The translations under genes and the position numbers were made by a program. Shown in pieces: positions 4,733 through 6,522 of a stretch of DNA of 6,522 nt. Source of the DNA: an uncultured Verrucomicrobiota bacterium. GTDB lineage: Bacteria; Verrucomicrobiota; Verrucomicrobiia; Limisphaerales; UBA1096. Positions within the stretch are counted from its first letter, which is position 1. Every line of letters starts with the position of its first letter. The DNA is taken from the NCBI GenBank assembly GCA_913050205.1, contig CAJXAU010000098.1, forward strand, positions 1 to 6,522, read 5' to 3'. Under the pieces are notes generated by a model that did no database searches, was not told the DNA's origin, and worked only from the letters and a program-made list of their open reading frames with translations.

Positions 4733-6337
4733 CTAACGGCGCTTTGGCGGCGCGGCCACGTACGGCGGTTTGTCGAATGTGGAGCCGTCGCCGAGCACAC
4801 GTGGGTCACGTGCCTTTTTCAGGCGGCTCATCAACTGCCGGTTGAGCTTGCGCTTGGCGGCGGCGTACTTTTTGTCGTTGGCCACGTTTTTGATTTGGTC
4901 GGGATCATCGGCCAAAACGTACAGCTCCTCGCGCGGACGTTTGCCGAAGGCGTAGTCGTAGTACCACTTCCATTTCTCATCGTTGCGATGTTCGATGACC
5001 CACGCCTTGGTCGGGCTGGCATCCAGATCGCCGAAGGTGATGAATGTGTTGTGCTCAAGCAGTCGATGTTCCGGAGTGCTGTCCTTTGTGAGATTGTACG
5101 GGTTGCCCATCGGCCAGCGATCGGGAGCAAAGTTGATGATGTACAAAAACTCCTCGGTGCGAAGGGCGCGTTGCGGATACGGCAGCATTCCCTCGCGAGC
5201 CTTGGCCACGTGCCGTTCGCGCCCGGTAATCACCCAGTTGCGCTTTTTATCAACCAAGCCGTCCTTGTCCGATTTCAGCACCGGCACGAGGCTTCGGCCG
5301 GTCATGACCTTGGGCCGCTTGACGCCGCCAATTTCAAGAAACGTCGGCGCCAGATCCATCAGATTCACGAAATCATCAACCACACGGCCGCCCGGTTTTC
5401 CGGGCCACCAAATCGCCAGCGGCACCTGCACACCGAAGTCGTACAGGTTACATTTGCCGCCGGGAAAACCAGGCGCACCATGATCGCCGCTAATGACCAC
5501 TACGGTGTTGTCCAGTTCACCCACCGCCTCAAGCCGTTTGAGGATCAGGCCCAGTGCCGTGTCGAACGCCTGCACCTCACCGAGGTAGTCGGCAAAGTCC
5601 TCGCGCACCTCATGGACGTCCGGCAGGAACTTCGGCAACTTGCCTTTAAGGTCATCAGGTTCGATCCCCCAAAGCGTCTTACCGGATCCCTTAATCCATT
5701 TGCGGTGAACCAGCGTCGGGCCGAACCAGTAACAGAACGGCTTGTCGCCCTCGCGCGCATCGAGGAACGAATTAAAATTGCCCATCACCTCGTCGTAGAG
5801 CGTCTGCTTGGCCGACTCCACCGACATGCCTTCGGCCACGCGCTTGGTCGTCACCTGCGAAAATCCGTTGAATCGGCTGCCGCTTTTTTCGAATCCAAAC
5901 TTCCCCGCCCCGTACGGCGCATCTCTTGGTGTGCCGGGTGTCCACACCTTGTAAGTCTCGCCGATGTGGTAGCCGGCATCGTGCAGCATCAGCGGAAACG
6001 ACGGAATCGCCGGATCCCACTTGGCTCCCTGCAGGATCGACCCCAGCCCGGTGCGAAAAAAGTACTGCCCGGAAAGCAGCGAACTGCGGCACGGCGTGCA
6101 GGACGGTGCCGTGACAAACGCATGCTTGAACAGCACGCCGTTGTCCGCGATGTGGTCGAAGACCGGGGTTTTGACAACGGAGTTTGCGCTTGGCCGAGTC
6201 TCGACCTCGGCGTATGCGCTAGCGTATTTGCCCCAATCATCAGCAAATGCGAATAGTATATTAGGCGTATTATTGCTTGAAAGCCCTTCAAATGGGATCA
6301 AGAATATCGCGCAGAGTAAAAACAAAATCCTGTTCAT
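4733..6337 (-). CDS. Secreted sulfatase, SGSH-like, with CTPCR active-site motif
   Basis: A 534-residue exported type I sulfatase. The N-terminus [21 protein letters not shown] is a signal peptide (no good lipobox around C9). Motifs in order are FADDW with metal ligands D33 and D34, the formylglycine site C80-T-P-C-R84 within [16 protein letters not shown]130 in [15 protein letters not shown] in place of the usual GKWH, H211, GDHG (D285, H286), and K295 in [14 protein letters not shown]. The C-terminal subdomain ends with the usual [16 protein letters not shown] block (471-486). The CxPCR form and [11 protein letters not shown] pattern fit the heparan N-sulfatase (SGSH)-like branch common in Planctomycetota and Verrucomicrobiota. 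The substrate could be an N- or O-sulfated glycan, which sequence alone does not settle. The ATG at 6335-6337 was chosen because it directly precedes the signal peptide; the frame opens further to 6478, but that stretch encodes the divergent gene on the other strand. No Shine-Dalgarno sequence; the leader is T-rich. First gene of the minus-strand group. Confidence 0.92.
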   Translation of the reverse strand: MNRILFLLCAIFLIPFEGLSSNNTPNILFAFADDWGKYASAYAEVETRPSANSVVKTPVFDHIADNGVLFKHAFVTAPSCTPCRSSLLSGQYFFRTGLGSILQGAKWDPAIPSFPLMLHDAGYHIGETYKVWTPGTPRDAPYGAGKFGFEKSGSRFNGFSQVTTKRVAEGMSVESAKQTLYDEVMGNFNSFLDAREGDKPFCYWFGPTLVHRKWIKGSGKTLWGIEPDDLKGKLPKFLPDVHEVREDFADYLGEVQAFDTALGLILKRLEAVGELDNTVVVISGDHGAPGFPGGKCNLYDFGVQVPLAIWWPGKPGGRVVDDFVNLMDLAPTFLEIGGVKRPKVMTGRSLVPVLKSDKDGLVDKKRNWVITGRERHVAKAREGMLPYPQRALRTEEFLYIINFAPDRWPMGNPYNLTKDSTPEHRLLEHNTFITFGDLDASPTKAWVIEHRNDEKWKWYYDYAFGKRPREELYVLADDPDQIKNVANDKKYAAAKRKLNRQLMSRLKKARDPRVLGDGSTFDKPPYVAAPPKRR

Positions 6338-6522
6338 GTCAAAAATCAAACAAAAACTAAACTCTCTTATTCTCAAAGAGGAAAAAGCAAGTTGTTCAAA
6401 AAACAAATTCAAATTCAAGAATTCTTTAAGAGCAATTACAATTGGATTGACTTTTTCATTTATAAATTTTGGAAGCATTGATCCTTTGGCGTCGGATTGG
6501 AATCAATGGAGAGGGAATCTTA
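6336..6522 (+). CDS. N-terminus of a PQQ/BamB-like beta-propeller protein (partial)
   Basis: Sixty-two codons run to the window's end. The key evidence is [12 protein letters not shown] (51-62), which matches the start of mature PQQ-like (BamB-type) propeller proteins of this bacterial group, usually ADWPQWRGPNRDG-like. Residues 31-53 ([23 protein letters not shown]) look like the hydrophobic core and cleavage region of a signal peptide, giving an exported protein. The only ATG in frame is at 6336-6338; it gives an unusually long, Lys-rich n-region of about 30 residues and overlaps the ATG of the divergent sulfatase by two bases. A non-standard start nearer 6417, or a frameshift in the A-rich run, is possible. 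Gene identity is moderately sure; the start is not. Confidence 0.6.
   Translation, partial: MSKIKQKLNSLILKEEKASCSKNKFKFKNSLRAITIGLTFSFINFGSIDPLASDWNQWRGNL
6338..6476. promoter_or_regulatory. A/T-rich divergent region between sulfatase and propeller gene
   Basis: This stretch is clearly richer in A and T than the rest of the window and must hold the promoter of the minus-strand sulfatase. It probably also acts for the + gene, if that gene's real start is downstream of 6336. Visible elements are AAAGAGG at 6375-6381 (a possible Shine-Dalgarno sequence on the + strand, though no in-frame start follows at the right distance), a tandem CAAATT repeat (6404-6415) and a 10-bp palindrome AAGAATTCTT (6417-6426). 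No convincing -35/-10 pair was found on either strand. Confidence 0.4.

Noticed and set aside
4640..6256. Long + strand open frame (538 codons) opposite the first sulfatase
   Set aside because: The minus-strand frame shows complete sulfatase motifs in the right order; the opposite frame has no recognisable domain and is open because of codon use on the other strand.
6338..6478. Extension of the first sulfatase to the ATG at 6478
   Set aside because: It would place 47 residues before a good signal peptide, and the opposite strand encodes a recognisable DWNQWRG protein start here.
1..6522. CRISPR array, tRNA or rRNA gene, transposase or insertion-sequence ends
   Set aside because: No spaced direct repeats, cloverleaf-like segments, rRNA-like stretches or transposase motifs were seen on either strand; the palindromes are irregularly spaced and mostly within genes.

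Overview
The window looks like part of a chromosome from the Planctomycetota/Verrucomicrobiota group, more likely Verrucomicrobiota. The grounds are two secreted formylglycine-type sulfatases side by side, a DUF5069 protein, a Cys-rich TlpA-like redoxin, the start of a BamB/PQQ-propeller-type protein with a DWxQWRG motif, and a near absence of Shine-Dalgarno sequences. This is inference from family content; no rRNA or other marker is present.

Layout. At the left edge are the last codons of a + strand gene followed by a strong rho-independent terminator (57-96). From there to about 6337 everything is on the minus strand. In transcription order (right to left) these are: a secreted SGSH-like sulfatase (6337-4733); a second secreted sulfatase with Arg/Gly-rich segments and a C-terminal EF-hand pair (4649-2691); a cytoplasmic MJ1255-like GT-B glycosyltransferase (2620-1517); an exported TlpA-like thioredoxin (1405-653); and a DUF5069 protein (588-139). 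The gaps are 64-111 bases. The genes may be partly co-transcribed, but a hairpin plus T-run after the glycosyltransferase suggests at least one break. At the right edge a + strand gene starts divergently. Its only conventional start codon overlaps that of the first sulfatase within a CATG, and it runs off the window.

How the genes fit together. The two sulfatases would desulfate polysaccharides or other sulfate esters outside the cytoplasm. The exported redoxin belongs to the same compartment. The glycosyltransferase and DUF5069 protein are cytoplasmic and have no clear link to sulfate metabolism. No sulfatase-maturing enzyme, transporter or regulator is visible.

The most unusual feature is a short palindrome, core TTGGCCAA, often extended to CTTGGCCAAG or GCGCTTGGCCAAGCGC. 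I count nine exact cores by eye, against about 0.1 expected for a random 8-mer in 6.5 kb. Two long copies lie just past stop codons, and a half-copy follows the stop of the left-edge gene. Five copies sit in the variable C-terminal part of the second sulfatase, where each is read as Leu-Ala-Lys. It behaves like a genome-wide iterated palindrome, comparable in style to HIP1 or DNA-uptake sequences, but with a sequence I do not recognise.
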